Source: Roseateles_B flavus
Lineage (GTDB): Bacteria > Pseudomonadota > Gammaproteobacteria > Burkholderiales > Burkholderiaceae_C
Assembly: GCF_039872765.1 (NCBI RefSeq)
Contig: NZ_JBDPZC010000008.1
Coordinates: forward strand, 186,001-250,000
Reading direction: 5' to 3'
Length of the DNA stretch: 64,000 nt
The notes beneath the pieces were generated by a model. It saw only the letters and a program-made list of their open reading frames with translations, did no database searches and had not been told where the DNA came from. A program made the position numbers and the translations under genes. Within the stretch, counting starts at the first letter, position 1, and every line of letters starts with the position of its first letter. This document shows positions 25,580 through 34,977 of the stretch, piece after piece.

Positions 25580-28009
25580 TCAGCTCAGGCCCGCGAACAG
25601 CGATTCCGGCGGATCCTCGGCGTCCAGGGCCGGCGGCTTCCACTGCTCCAGCCAGTCCACGAACTGGGCCTCGGGCATGGGCTTGCTGATGAAGTAGCCC
25701 TGACCCTCGTCACAGCCCAGGCGGGCCAGGATCTGCCAGGCCCGCAGGGTCTCCAGCCCTTCGGCCACCACCGACAGCCCGAGGTTGTGTGCCAGCTCGA
25801 CGGTGGAGCGCACGATCTTGGCGTCGTCCAGGTCGCGCTCCATGGCCATCACGAAGCTCTTGTCGATCTTCAGCTCGTCCACGGGCAGGCGCTTGAGGTA
25901 GGCCAGCGAGGAGTAGCCGGTGCCGAAGTCGTCGATGCTCAGCTTGAAGCCCATGGCGGACAGTTGCTCCAGCGTGCTCAGCGCGCGGGCGGGGTCGTCC
26001 ATGATGGCGCTCTCGGTGATCTCCAGGCACAGCGCGGAGGGCGGCACACCCTCAGCCTCGATGGCGGCGCGGATCTTCAGGGGCAGGTCCTGGTCCATCA
26101 GGTCGCGCGTCGAGAGATTGACGCTGATGCGCAAGACCTGACCCCGCTCGCGAGCCTGCCGCCAGGCGCGGGCCGAGGCGGCCACCACCCAGGCGCTGAG
26201 TTGGCGGATGAAGCCGGTCTGTTCCGCGAAGGGAATGAACTGCATGGGCGGCACCAGGCCGCGCTGCGGGTGCTCCCAGCGCACCAGGGCCTCGGCGCTG
26301 ATGACCTGGCCGCTGCGCAGGTCCACCTTGGGCTGCAGGAAGAGGCGCAGCTGGCCGCCCTCGACCGCCCGGCGCAGCTCGCCCAGCAGACTCAGGGACT
26401 CCTGGCTGCCCGCGTCCAGGCTGGGGCTGTAGAGCTGGCTGCCGCTTTGACGCTGCTTGGCGGCGTACATGGCCAGCTCGGCCCGGCTCAGCAGGCTGCT
26501 GGCGTCGCGGGCCTGGCGCGGGTAGAGCACGATGCCGATGCCGGCACCCAGGTCCACCGTCTGGTCCTCGATGTGCAGGGACTGTTCGAAGTCGCGCTGG
26601 ATGCGCTGGGCCATGGCCAGCGCGGCCTCCTCGTCCGCGCCGTCCAGCAGCAGCGCGAACTCGTCGCCGCCCAGTCGTGCCAGCAGGCTCTGGGAGCCGC
26701 GGCACAGCTCGCTGAGCCGCGCGGCCACGCCGCACAGCAGCTGGTCGCCCAGCCGATGGCCCAGCACGTCGTTCACATGCTTGAAGCGGTCCAGGTCCAG
26801 CATCAGCACGGCGCAGGGCGCCTCGCTGGCCTGCAGGCGCTCCTGCAGGCGCTGGCTGAACTGCTCACGGTTGGGCAGGCCGGTCAGCGGGTCCCAGTAG
26901 GCCAGGCGATGGACCTGCTCCTCGCGCTCGCGGATGCCCAGGCGCATGGCCTCGAAGCTGCGGGCCAGCTCGGCCACCTCGCCGAGGTCGGAGCCCGAGG
27001 CCACGGGCGTGTCGTAGTCGCCCGCGCCCAGTCGCAGGGCCGATTGCGTCAGCGAGGCGATGGGGCGGCTGATCCGCCGCGCGGTGAACACGCTGCCCAT
27101 GGCGAAGGCGGCGATGCCCGCGGCCGTCAGGGCCAGCAGGGACCACTGCAGCTGGCGGTAGGGCGCCACCGCTTCGTCGAAGGAGGCCCACATCACCGCG
27201 CCGATCTGGCGCTTGCCGGCCAGCTCCTGCGGCAGGGGCAGCAGGCGCACCCGCCAGTGCTGCCCGCCCCATTCGCGCTGCACGGACTGGCCCGGGCTCA
27301 GCTCCGCCATGGCGCTGGTGAAGGCGGGGCCGCGCTCGGCGTCTTCCACCACGGAGACGCTCTCCTGCCAGCGCCCGCGCTCGCCGGTGACGAACATGGC
27401 GTCGACATTGATCAGGCGCTTGAGGTCCAGCAGCGGCACTTCATCGAGCCGGAAACCCATCAGCACATGGCCGATGGTCATGGGGGCGCGGACCGGCACG
27501 GTGACCACCTGCATGATCTCGCGGTCCACCAGGACCAGAGTGGCCTGCTCGGGGTCCAGGTCCTGGCGCTTGAGCAGGGGCAGGTAGAGCTCGGCCTGGT
27601 CACGGGTGGCGGCCACCAGCTGGCCCGTCACGTTGGCATAGGCCACCAGCGAGGCGTTGACGCGCTCGCCGTTGTTGTGAAGGGCGTCGCGCAGGGTCTC
27701 GATGTCGACCTGCTCGGACGGGCCCTGGCTGCGGCCCACGGCCTCGCGGAAACCGTAGTCCGCGGCCAGCAGCTCGGCGGCGGCCCGCTCGCGGGCGGCC
27801 TGCTGGACGACCAGCCGCTGCAGCATGCGCCCCGCGGTGGCCAGCTTGGCCTCGATGGCGGCCTCGGCGTTGGCCTCGATGCTGTGGCCGATGAAGCCGA
27901 AGCTGGCGAGCTGGATCAGCAGCAGCAGCCCCAGGAACAGGGCCACGATGCGGCCCTCGATGCGGCGCGGGTTGAGGAAGGCCGGCAGTTGCAGGGACCC
28001 CATCAGCAT
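25580..28009 (-). CDS. Membrane GGDEF-EAL cyclic-di-GMP enzyme
   Basis: Inner-membrane protein of 809 residues. TM1 about 20-42, a periplasmic sensor region (about 43-290), TM2 about 290-312, HAMP about 312-362, a diguanylate cyclase domain with intact GGDEF at about 447-451 (ARLGGDEFALLL), and an EAL phosphodiesterase domain with EAL at about 571-573 (SAEALVRWEHP) and DDFGTGYSSLAYLKRL. Both catalytic signatures look intact, so net activity cannot be predicted. A cupredoxin-like secreted protein ends 7 bp upstream in the same operon and may modulate the sensor. A copy of the recurrent 15-mer lies antisense at 26131-26145. Confidence 0.93.
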   Translation of the reverse strand: MLMGSLQLPAFLNPRRIEGRIVALFLGLLLLIQLASFGFIGHSIEANAEAAIEAKLATAGRMLQRLVVQQAARERAAAELLAADYGFREAVGRSQGPSEQVDIETLRDALHNNGERVNASLVAYANVTGQLVAATRDQAELYLPLLKRQDLDPEQATLVLVDREIMQVVTVPVRAPMTIGHVLMGFRLDEVPLLDLKRLINVDAMFVTGERGRWQESVSVVEDAERGPAFTSAMAELSPGQSVQREWGGQHWRVRLLPLPQELAGKRQIGAVMWASFDEAVAPYRQLQWSLLALTAAGIAAFAMGSVFTARRISRPIASLTQSALRLGAGDYDTPVASGSDLGEVAELARSFEAMRLGIREREEQVHRLAYWDPLTGLPNREQFSQRLQERLQASEAPCAVLMLDLDRFKHVNDVLGHRLGDQLLCGVAARLSELCRGSQSLLARLGGDEFALLLDGADEEAALAMAQRIQRDFEQSLHIEDQTVDLGAGIGIVLYPRQARDASSLLSRAELAMYAAKQRQSGSQLYSPSLDAGSQESLSLLGELRRAVEGGQLRLFLQPKVDLRSGQVISAEALVRWEHPQRGLVPPMQFIPFAEQTGFIRQLSAWVVAASARAWRQARERGQVLRISVNLSTRDLMDQDLPLKIRAAIEAEGVPPSALCLEITESAIMDDPARALSTLEQLSAMGFKLSIDDFGTGYSSLAYLKRLPVDELKIDKSFVMAMERDLDDAKIVRSTVELAHNLGLSVVAEGLETLRAWQILARLGCDEGQGYFISKPMPEAQFVDWLEQWKPPALDAEDPPESLFAGLS

Positions 28010-28016
28010 CGGCCCT

Positions 28017-28634
28017 TCACTGCGGGGCCAGCACCAGGCTGGACTGGCCCGAGGCCTGCCCGGCAGGCACGGTGAGCTTCTGGCTCAGCAGCAGCGGCTG
28101 CAGGCGCGAGGGATGCCACAGCTTCAGCGCATGCTCGCCCGGTGGCAGGTCCAGGCTCAGCTCGCCCTGGGCGTTGGTCTTGCCGAAGACGGGGGTGTCG
28201 ACCACCACGATGAAGGCGCCCATGCGGTCGTGGATGTTGCAGCCCAGCGCGGCGACGCCCGGCTTGTCGAAGACCACAGGCTCGGAGGGCGTGCCCGAGT
28301 AGAGCTTGATGTCGAAGGGCTTGATGGGCGAGAAGGAATAGACGTGGTGGCGGACCGTGTCGAAGTTGGGGAAGGACACGGCCGTGCCCGTCTGCACCAC
28401 CAGCACATGCGGCTGGAACTGGCGATCGCGCTGGGCCATTTCGGCGCGGCCGTTGCTGCTGCGCGCGGGGCCCTTGATCTCGACGGCGACCACCGCCTCG
28501 GCCAGCGGCTGGCCTTCGGCCGTGCGCAGCTGGAACTGCCACGGAATGGCAGCGGCCAGGCTCGGCAGCAGGCACAGGGCGGCGCAGCTGCCGCCCAACA
28601 GGGTTCGGATCGTTCGCGGGAGCGTGGGCTGCAT
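28017..28634 (-). CDS. Secreted cupredoxin-like 'methylamine utilization' family protein
   Basis: Predicted periplasmic protein of 205 residues with a signal peptide (about 1-29, LLPSLAAA). A cupredoxin-like domain has candidate type-1 copper ligands: a His in SFPNFDTVRHHVYSF and the Cys/His/Met cluster in GCNIHDRMGAF. A C-terminal carboxypeptidase-regulatory-like beta domain (GKTNAQGELSLDLPPGEH) follows. Members of this family are often annotated as methylamine utilization proteins, but no mau genes are present. The stop is 7 bp before the GGDEF/EAL gene, so the two are probably co-transcribed. Copper or redox input to c-di-GMP signalling is inference. Confidence 0.75.
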   Translation of the reverse strand: MQPTLPRTIRTLLGGSCAALCLLPSLAAAIPWQFQLRTAEGQPLAEAVVAVEIKGPARSSNGRAEMAQRDRQFQPHVLVVQTGTAVSFPNFDTVRHHVYSFSPIKPFDIKLYSGTPSEPVVFDKPGVAALGCNIHDRMGAFIVVVDTPVFGKTNAQGELSLDLPPGEHALKLWHPSRLQPLLLSQKLTVPAGQASGQSSLVLAPQ

Positions 28635-28712
28635 GCCTGCGCCTTCCAGGAAGGGACAACAGGTCAGACCATAACGCGAAATACCGCGTCGCGGCGTGCC
28701 GAATCAGCCGTC

Positions 28713-29807
28713 TCAGGCCTTGAGAACGAGGCTGGCGTGACGTCCGCCCGCCCCGCGGCCCGGCTGACCCTGCGCAGTCTCCAGCAGCATCAGCGCCAGC
28801 TTCTGCAGCGCGGCCCAGGGGTCCAGCGGCCAGTCGCGGTGGCGCAGGCCCTTGACGATGCCGTCAACGACCTGGGCGGCATCGACCAGGGCCTGGACCT
28901 GCATGCCATGCAGCCCCGGCACGATGCGCTCGAACAGCCGCTCCTTGGCGCCCCAGACCCGCGATTCGCGCAGGGCCATGGGCAGGGGCTTGCCGGCATC
29001 CACGGCCTCGCGCACGCGCTTGAGGGCGCGGATGTCGTCGGCCAGGGCCCAGTGCACCAGCACGGCGGCCTCGCCCTCGGCTTCGAGGCCTTCGAGCATG
29101 CGCAGCACGCGGGGCGTCTGGCCCGAGAGGATGGCCTCGCTGAGCTTGAAGACGTCATAGCGCGCCACGTTCAGCACCGCGCTCTCGATCTGCTCGAAGC
29201 TCAGCGGCCCCGGCGGATGCAGCAGGGCCAGCTTCTGCAGCTCCTGGTGCGCGGCCAGCAGGTTGCCCTCCACGCGATCGGCAAAGAAGGCCAGGCTGCG
29301 CTGCCCTTCCTCGCCCTCGACCACGGACTGCCCCTGAGCCGAGAGGCGCTGGGCGAGCCACTGCGGCAGGGCGCGGCGCTCCACGGGTTCGACCTTGATG
29401 CTCACGCCTTGCTGGTCCAGGGCGGTGAACCAGGCGCTCGAGAGCTGGGTCTTGTCCAGGCGGGGCAGGGTGACCAGCGTCAGCACGTCCTCGGGCAGGG
29501 CCTGGCAGTAGCGCTGCAGGGCCTCGGAACCGTCCTTGCCGGGCTTGCCGGAGGGGATGCGGATCTCGATGAACTGGCGCTCGGCGAAGAGGCTCAGCGC
29601 CTGCGCCGCGCCCAGCACCGGGCCCCAGTCGAAATAGGCGCCGCTGACGATGAACACCTTGCGCTCGCTGTAGCCCTGGGCGCGCGCCGAGGCACGGATG
29701 GCGTCCGCGGCCTCCTGTGCGAGCAGGGGCTCATCCCCATGCACGGTGTACAGGGGCTTGAGGCCTTTGGCGAGTTGCGCGGCCAGCGCGTCGGGGCGGA
29801 TCTGCAT
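28713..29807 (-). CDS. holA: DNA polymerase III subunit delta
   Basis: Clamp-loader delta subunit that opens the beta sliding clamp. The product is 364 residues with the HolA N-terminal pseudo-AAA fold (LKPLYTVHGDEPLLAQEAADAI split over the first strand/helix) and a helical C-terminus. It lies 10 bp after lptE and downstream of leuS, the conserved leuS-lptE-holA order. Confidence 0.95.
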   Translation of the reverse strand: MQIRPDALAAQLAKGLKPLYTVHGDEPLLAQEAADAIRASARAQGYSERKVFIVSGAYFDWGPVLGAAQALSLFAERQFIEIRIPSGKPGKDGSEALQRYCQALPEDVLTLVTLPRLDKTQLSSAWFTALDQQGVSIKVEPVERRALPQWLAQRLSAQGQSVVEGEEGQRSLAFFADRVEGNLLAAHQELQKLALLHPPGPLSFEQIESAVLNVARYDVFKLSEAILSGQTPRVLRMLEGLEAEGEAAVLVHWALADDIRALKRVREAVDAGKPLPMALRESRVWGAKERLFERIVPGLHGMQVQALVDAAQVVDGIVKGLRHRDWPLDPWAALQKLALMLLETAQGQPGRGAGGRHASLVLKA

Positions 29808-29817
29808 GGTGGCGGCT

Positions 29818-30315
29818 TCAGCGCAGGCGCACGCTGCCCAGACGGCGCATCACCTGCGCGGCGGCGTCGTACTGCATGGCGCGATAGAGCTGCGCTTCCT
29901 CCTGCTCCTTGGCCAGGGCCTGGGATTCGAGGTAGCTCATTTCGCGGCTCATGCGCAGCTCGGTGATGGGCAGCAGCGGCTCGCCGCCGGGCGTGCGCAC
30001 CAGGTAGTCCAGCTGCAGCTTGAGCTGCCACTCCCGCACCTGGCCGGCGCTGGTGGACACCACGACCGAACGCTCGCGGCTGTCCCGCAGGGCCTCCAGC
30101 ACCACCTGGGCCTTGGACGGGTCCTGCACCAGCTGCAGCGGCGATTGCCGCAGCTGCCGGCGCAGCTCCTCGACCAGCGGGGACTCCGGCGCGAAGCCGG
30201 TCAGCGCCAGGGTCTGGAAGGCGTATTCGGGATCGCGGCGCAGCTCGAAGCCGCAGGCCGCAAGACCCGAGAGCAGGGGCAGCGCAAGCAGCCCGCGGCG
30301 CGAGAGAGGGCTCAT
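29818..30315 (-). CDS. lptE: LPS-assembly lipoprotein LptE
   Basis: Outer-membrane lipoprotein that plugs the LptD barrel. The product is 165 residues. The N-terminus MSPLSRRGLLALPLLSGLA ends in a lipobox with acylation Cys 21 (LAAC-GFELR). GFELR, the YLVRTPGGEPLLP strand and the ASVMRRL-like end (QVMRRLGSVRLR) match the family. It is 5 bp downstream of leuS and 10 bp upstream of holA. Confidence 0.94.
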   Translation of the reverse strand: MSPLSRRGLLALPLLSGLAACGFELRRDPEYAFQTLALTGFAPESPLVEELRRQLRQSPLQLVQDPSKAQVVLEALRDSRERSVVVSTSAGQVREWQLKLQLDYLVRTPGGEPLLPITELRMSREMSYLESQALAKEQEEAQLYRAMQYDAAAQVMRRLGSVRLR

Positions 30316-30320
30316 GGCGC

Positions 30321-32975
30321 TCAGACCACCACGTTGACCAGACGTCCGGGCACGACCACGACCTTCTTGGGAGGCTGGCCACCGCTGAACTCGGCGAACT
30401 TCTCATGGGCCAGGGCGGCGGCCTCGATGGCGGCCTTGTCGGCGCCGGCGGGCACCTTCAGCGAGCCGCGCAGCTTGCCGTTGACCTGCAGCATCAGCTC
30501 GATCTCGTCCTGCACCAGGGCGCCTTCGTCGACCGTGGGCCAGGCCGCGTCCAGCAGATCGCCCAGCTGGGCCGCGAAGCCGAGCTCCTGCCACAGGGTG
30601 TGGGCGATGTGCGGGCAGGCTGGGTAGATCACGCGCAGCAGCACAGAGACGCCCTCGCGCACGGCGGCGGCCTGGCCGGCCACGTCCTTGAAGGCCTCCA
30701 GCGCGTTCAGCAGCTTCATGGCCCCGGAGACCACGGTGTTGTACTGCATGCGCTCGTAGTCGTAGGAGACCTGCTTGAGCACCAGGTGCACCTCGCGGCG
30801 CAGGGCCTTGCCCTCGGCGCTCAGGGTGGCGAAATCGCTGCCGGCGGACTTCAGCGCCTCGGCGTTCTTGGCGGCGAAGCCCCAGACGCGCTTGAGGAAG
30901 CGGTGCGCGCCTTCCACGCCGGCGTCGTTCCACTCCAGCGTCTGCTCGGGCGGGCTGGCGAACATCACGAACAGGCGGGCGGTGTCGGCGCCGTACTGGT
31001 TGATCAGCTCCTGCGGATCCACGCCGTTGTTCTTGGACTTGGACATGGTGCCCACGCCCTCGTAGTCGATGGCCGAGCCATCGCTCTTGAGCTTGGCGCC
31101 GATGATCTTGCCGCTCTTCTCGTCGAAGACGTTCTCGACCTCATGCGGCCAGAAGTACTCGATGCCGCCTTGTGTCGTGCGGCGCGAGTAGATGTGGTTG
31201 AGCACCATGCCCTGCGTCAGCAGCTTGGTGAAGGGCTCGTCGATCTTGACCAGGCCCAGGTCGCGCATGACCTTGGTCCAGAAGCGCGCGTACAGCAGGT
31301 GCAGGATGGCGTGCTCGATGCCGCCGATGTACTGGTCCATCGCGGCGCCCTGGCGCATCCAGTAGGCCGTGCCGTCGCCGACCATGGCGTCCTTGTTCTG
31401 CGCGTCGCAGTAGCGCATGAAGTACCAGGACGAGTCCACGAAGGTGTCCATGGTGTCGGTCTCGCGCTTGGCGGGCTTGCCGCAGACCGGGCAGGGCACG
31501 TTCAGGAAGGCGCTGTGCTTGTTCAGCGGGTTGCCGCTGCCATCGGGGATGCACTCCTCGGGCAGCACCACGGGCAGGTCCTTCTCGGGCACCGGCACGG
31601 CGCCGTGCTCCTCGCAGTGGATGATGGGGATGGGCGTGCCCCAGTAGCGCTGGCGGCTCACGCCCCAGTCGCGCAGGCGCCAGGTGGTCTTCTTCTCGCC
31701 CAGGCCCTTGGCCCCTACGAGCTCGGCGACCTTGTCCACCGCCTGCTTGTGGGTCAGGCCATCCAGCACGCCGGAGTTGATGCACACACCCTGCGACTTG
31801 TCGCCGAACCAGTCGGCCCAGGTGGTGGTCGAGAAGGTCTGGCCCTCGACGGCCACGACCTGCTTGATCTCGATGCCGTACTTGTTGGCGAAGGCGAAGT
31901 CGCGCTCGTCATGCGCGGGCACGCCCATCACGGCGCCGTCGCCATAGCTCATCAGCACGTAGTTGCCGATCCACACCGGCACCTGCGCGCCGGTCAGCGG
32001 GTGCGTGACCACGAGGCCCGTGGGCATGCCCTTCTTCTCCTGCGTGGCGAGCTCGGCCTCGGTCGTGCCGCCCTGCTTGCATTCCTCGATGAAGGCGGCC
32101 AGTGCCGGGTTCGTGGCGGCGGCGTGCGCGGCCAGGGGGTGCTCCGGCGCGACGGCGCAGAAGGTCACGCCCATGATGGTGTCGGCGCGGGTGGTGAAGA
32201 CGTAGAGCTTGCCGTCCTGGATCAGGGCGCCGCTGGCGTCCTTGATCTCATGCGGGAAGGCGAAGCGCACGCCCTGGCTCTTGCCGATCCAGTTCTCCTG
32301 CATCAGGCGCACGCGCTCGGGCCAACCGGACAGGTAGTTCCTGTCCTCGGGGTTGGCCACCGCGGCCAGCAGTTCCTCGGCGTAGTCGGTGATCTTGAGG
32401 TAGTAGCCGGGGATCTCGCGCTTCTCGACCAGGGCGCCGGAGCGCCAGCCGCGGCCGTCGATGACCTGCTCGTTGGCCAGCACGGTCTGGTCCACCGGGT
32501 CCCAGTTGACGACCTGGGTGCGGCGCTCGGCGATGCCCTTCTCCAGCATCTTCAGGAACAGCCACTGGTTCCACTTGTAGTACTCGGGCTGGCAGGTGGC
32601 GATCTCGCGCGACCAGTCGATCGCCAGGCCCATGGCCTGCATCTGCGACTTCATGTAGGCGATGTTGGAGTACGTCCACTGCGCCGGCGGCACCTTGCCC
32701 TTCATGGCGGCGTTCTCGGCCGGCAGGCCGAAGGCGTCCCAGCCCATGGGCATCAGCACGTTGTAGCCCTTCATGCGCAGCTGACGCGTGAGCATGTCGT
32801 TGATCGTGTAGTTGCGCACATGGCCCATGTGCAGCTTGCCGCTGGGGTAGGGCAGCATGGAGCAGGCGTAGAACTTCGGCTTGTTCTCGTCCTCTAGCAC
32901 GCGGTAGGCGTCGCGTTCGTTCCAGTACTGCCGCGCGGCGGCTTCGATCTCGTTGGGGGCGTACTTGTCGTTCAT
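30321..32975 (-). CDS. leuS: Leucyl-tRNA synthetase
   Basis: Class Ia synthetase, 884 residues from ATG 32975 (MNDKYAPNEIEAAARQYW); a longer ORF start at 33053 would overlap the upstream exbD gene. The HIGH motif is HMGH at 49-52 (YPSGKLHMGHVRNYTI), the editing domain (CP1) lies mid-protein, and the catalytic loop is TMSKSKNNGVDP. C-terminal residues end with the anticodon-binding and LeuS-specific domains. First gene of leuS-lptE-holA. Confidence 0.97.
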   Translation of the reverse strand: MNDKYAPNEIEAAARQYWNERDAYRVLEDENKPKFYACSMLPYPSGKLHMGHVRNYTINDMLTRQLRMKGYNVLMPMGWDAFGLPAENAAMKGKVPPAQWTYSNIAYMKSQMQAMGLAIDWSREIATCQPEYYKWNQWLFLKMLEKGIAERRTQVVNWDPVDQTVLANEQVIDGRGWRSGALVEKREIPGYYLKITDYAEELLAAVANPEDRNYLSGWPERVRLMQENWIGKSQGVRFAFPHEIKDASGALIQDGKLYVFTTRADTIMGVTFCAVAPEHPLAAHAAATNPALAAFIEECKQGGTTEAELATQEKKGMPTGLVVTHPLTGAQVPVWIGNYVLMSYGDGAVMGVPAHDERDFAFANKYGIEIKQVVAVEGQTFSTTTWADWFGDKSQGVCINSGVLDGLTHKQAVDKVAELVGAKGLGEKKTTWRLRDWGVSRQRYWGTPIPIIHCEEHGAVPVPEKDLPVVLPEECIPDGSGNPLNKHSAFLNVPCPVCGKPAKRETDTMDTFVDSSWYFMRYCDAQNKDAMVGDGTAYWMRQGAAMDQYIGGIEHAILHLLYARFWTKVMRDLGLVKIDEPFTKLLTQGMVLNHIYSRRTTQGGIEYFWPHEVENVFDEKSGKIIGAKLKSDGSAIDYEGVGTMSKSKNNGVDPQELINQYGADTARLFVMFASPPEQTLEWNDAGVEGAHRFLKRVWGFAAKNAEALKSAGSDFATLSAEGKALRREVHLVLKQVSYDYERMQYNTVVSGAMKLLNALEAFKDVAGQAAAVREGVSVLLRVIYPACPHIAHTLWQELGFAAQLGDLLDAAWPTVDEGALVQDEIELMLQVNGKLRGSLKVPAGADKAAIEAAALAHEKFAEFSGGQPPKKVVVVPGRLVNVVV

Positions 32976-33012
32976 GCGCCAAATTGTAGGCGCAGGGTGT
33001 GGCGGGCCCGCT

Positions 33013-33441
33013 TCAGGGCTTGTCGCTGCTCGGTGCTTGGGCGACGAAGGCAATGCGGTGCAGGCCGCCGTCCTGGATCCAGCCGATCAGCTCGGCCACG
33101 CGGCCGTAGGGCACGGCCTGGTCTGCGCGCAGCTGCACCTCCATCTCGGGGCGGGCCTGGCCCAGCTGCTGGATGCGCTGCTTGAACTCGGCGGGCGTGA
33201 GGCGCTCCTCGCCGAGGTAGAGCTCGCCTGCCGGGTCCATCGCCACGCTGATGAACTGCGGCGTGTCCGAGGGCGTGGCAGCCTCGCTCTTGGGCAGGTC
33301 CAGGCGCAGTGAAGAGCTCATCAGCGGCGCCGTGATCATGAAGATGACCAGCAGCACCAGCATGACGTCGATCAGCGGCGTCATGTTGATCTCGCCCATG
33401 GGCCTGGGCGATTCGCGGCGTTCAAGGCGGCCGAAGCTCAT
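33013..33441 (-). CDS. exbD: ExbD/TolR-family biopolymer transport protein
   Basis: Energy-transducing inner-membrane partner of ExbB/TolQ. The product is 142 residues from ATG 33441. A short cytoplasmic N-terminus leads into one membrane helix (about 21-40) carrying the essential Asp 25 (MTPLIDVMLVLLVIFMI). A periplasmic domain follows. It sits 64 bp after exbB and 37 bp before leuS. Whether it serves TonB or Tol-Pal is not decided by sequence; no tonB, tolA or pal is in the window. Confidence 0.88.
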   Translation of the reverse strand: MSFGRLERRESPRPMGEINMTPLIDVMLVLLVIFMITAPLMSSSLRLDLPKSEAATPSDTPQFISVAMDPAGELYLGEERLTPAEFKQRIQQLGQARPEMEVQLRADQAVPYGRVAELIGWIQDGGLHRIAFVAQAPSSDKP

Positions 33442-33505
33442 GCCGACCCCCGTGTGGCAGCAGGCCGGCAGGGGCGCGGCCCGGCGCTCGGCCTGCGGCG
33501 GATGC

Positions 33506-34156
33506 TCATGATGCGGCGCTGTCCAGGAACTCGCGCAGGTCGTGCGCAAAGCCTTCCAGCTCGGCCTCACAGGCGCCAATCAGCTTGCCGAAGACGTTGT
33601 AGGCCAGGACCGCAGGGATGGCCACGGCCAGGCCGGCGGCGGTCATGATCAGGGCTTCCCCCACCGGGCCGGCGACTCGGTCGATGGTCAGGTTGCCCGC
33701 GGCGGAGATGCTCTGCAGCGCGTGATAGATGCCCCAGACGGTGCCGAACAGGCCCACGAAGGGCGCTGTGCTGCCCACAGAGGCCAGCAGCACCTGGCCG
33801 TACTGCAGCCGTTGGACCACGCGGTGCAGGGCGTCGCGCAGCTGGCGGGTCAGCTGGGATTCCTTGTGCCCCTGGGCTGCCAGCGTCTGGGCCGCGGGCG
33901 CCTCGGTGGCCGCTTGCAGCAGGGGGACCAGCACGCCCTCGCGGTCCAGCCGTGACACCGTGCTGTGGCCGTCAGCCAGCGAGGCCGAGTTCCAGAACGC
34001 CGACATGCCCTGGGCCAGATCCAGCCGGGCACGGCGCAGCTGCCAGCCTTTCCAGAAGATCAGCACCCAGGCGCTCACCGACATGGCCAGCAGCAGCAGG
34101 GCCACCAGGCGGCCCACGCCGTCACTCTGCGTCCAGAACTGGAGGAAGCCGCCCAT
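33506..34156 (-). CDS. exbB: MotA/TolQ/ExbB proton-channel family protein
   Basis: Inner-membrane proton-channel component, 216 residues, three membrane helices at about 15-35, 122-145 and 162-185. The family core is visible (VGSTAPFVGLFGTVWGIYHA and EALIMTAAGLAVAIPAVLAYN). It is paired with exbD and located just after dapB, a conserved Burkholderiales arrangement. Confidence 0.9.
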   Translation of the reverse strand: MGGFLQFWTQSDGVGRLVALLLLAMSVSAWVLIFWKGWQLRRARLDLAQGMSAFWNSASLADGHSTVSRLDREGVLVPLLQAATEAPAAQTLAAQGHKESQLTRQLRDALHRVVQRLQYGQVLLASVGSTAPFVGLFGTVWGIYHALQSISAAGNLTIDRVAGPVGEALIMTAAGLAVAIPAVLAYNVFGKLIGACEAELEGFAHDLREFLDSAAS

Positions 34157-34161
34157 GGTGC

Positions 34162-34977
34162 TCAGGCGCGCTTCGCGCTCAGGCCGAGCACGTCGTCCAT
34201 GTCGTAGAGGCCCGGGCCGCTGCGTGCCAGGAAGCGTGCCGCGCGCAGGCTGCCCTGGGCATAGGTGGCCCGGCTGGAGGATTTGTGCGAGATCTCGATG
34301 CGCTCGCCCGTGCCGGCAAAGAGCACGGTGTGGTCACCGATGATGTCGCCGCCGCGCACCGTGGCGAAGCCGATGGTGGAGGGGTCGCGCTCGCCGGTCA
34401 CGCCTTCGCGACCGTAGACGGCGCAGCTCTTGAGGTCCCGGCCCAGGGCCTGGGCCACCACCTCGCCCATCTTCAGGGCGGTGCCGCTGGGGGCGTCGAC
34501 CTTGTGGCGGTGGTGGGCCTCGACGATCTCGATGTCATAGCCCTCGTTGAGGGCGCGGGCGGCCATGTCCAGGAGCTTGAGCACGACGTTGACGCCCACG
34601 CTCATATTGGGCGCCATCATGATGCCGATCTTCTGGGCGCCGGCGGCGATGCGGGCCTTCTGCTCGGGTTCGAAGCCGGTGGTGCCGATCACCATGGCGA
34701 CGCCCAGCTCCTCGCACAGGGCCAGATGGGCCAGCGTGCCTTCAGGGCGGGTGAAGTCGATCAGCACCTGGGCGCCCTGCAGGCCGGCGCGCAGGTCGTC
34801 CGTGACGCGCACGCCGCTCTCGCGACCCAGGAAGCCGCCGGCATCCTGGCCCAGCAGCAGGCTGCCGGGGCGGTCCAGGGCGCCGCTGAGCTGGCAGTCG
34901 GGGGACTGCAGCACGGCTTCGATCAGCATGCGCCCCATGCGTCCCGAGGCGCCGGCAATGGCGATGCGCACGCTCAT
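34162..34977 (-). CDS. dapB: 4-hydroxy-tetrahydrodipicolinate reductase
   Basis: Lysine/diaminopimelate biosynthesis. The product is 271 residues. The NAD(P)-binding motif is IAGASGRMGRMLIEA at the N-terminus, and the catalytic signature is EAHHRHKVDAPSGTAL. It overlaps bamE by 4 bp and is followed by exbB after 5 bp. Confidence 0.97.
   Translation of the reverse strand: MSVRIAIAGASGRMGRMLIEAVLQSPDCQLSGALDRPGSLLLGQDAGGFLGRESGVRVTDDLRAGLQGAQVLIDFTRPEGTLAHLALCEELGVAMVIGTTGFEPEQKARIAAGAQKIGIMMAPNMSVGVNVVLKLLDMAARALNEGYDIEIVEAHHRHKVDAPSGTALKMGEVVAQALGRDLKSCAVYGREGVTGERDPSTIGFATVRGGDIIGDHTVLFAGTGERIEISHKSSSRATYAQGSLRAARFLARSGPGLYDMDDVLGLSAKRA

Noticed and set aside
30405..32897. 830-codon plus-strand open frame
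   Set aside because: Antisense to leuS, whose HMGH and MSKSK motifs fix the coding strand.
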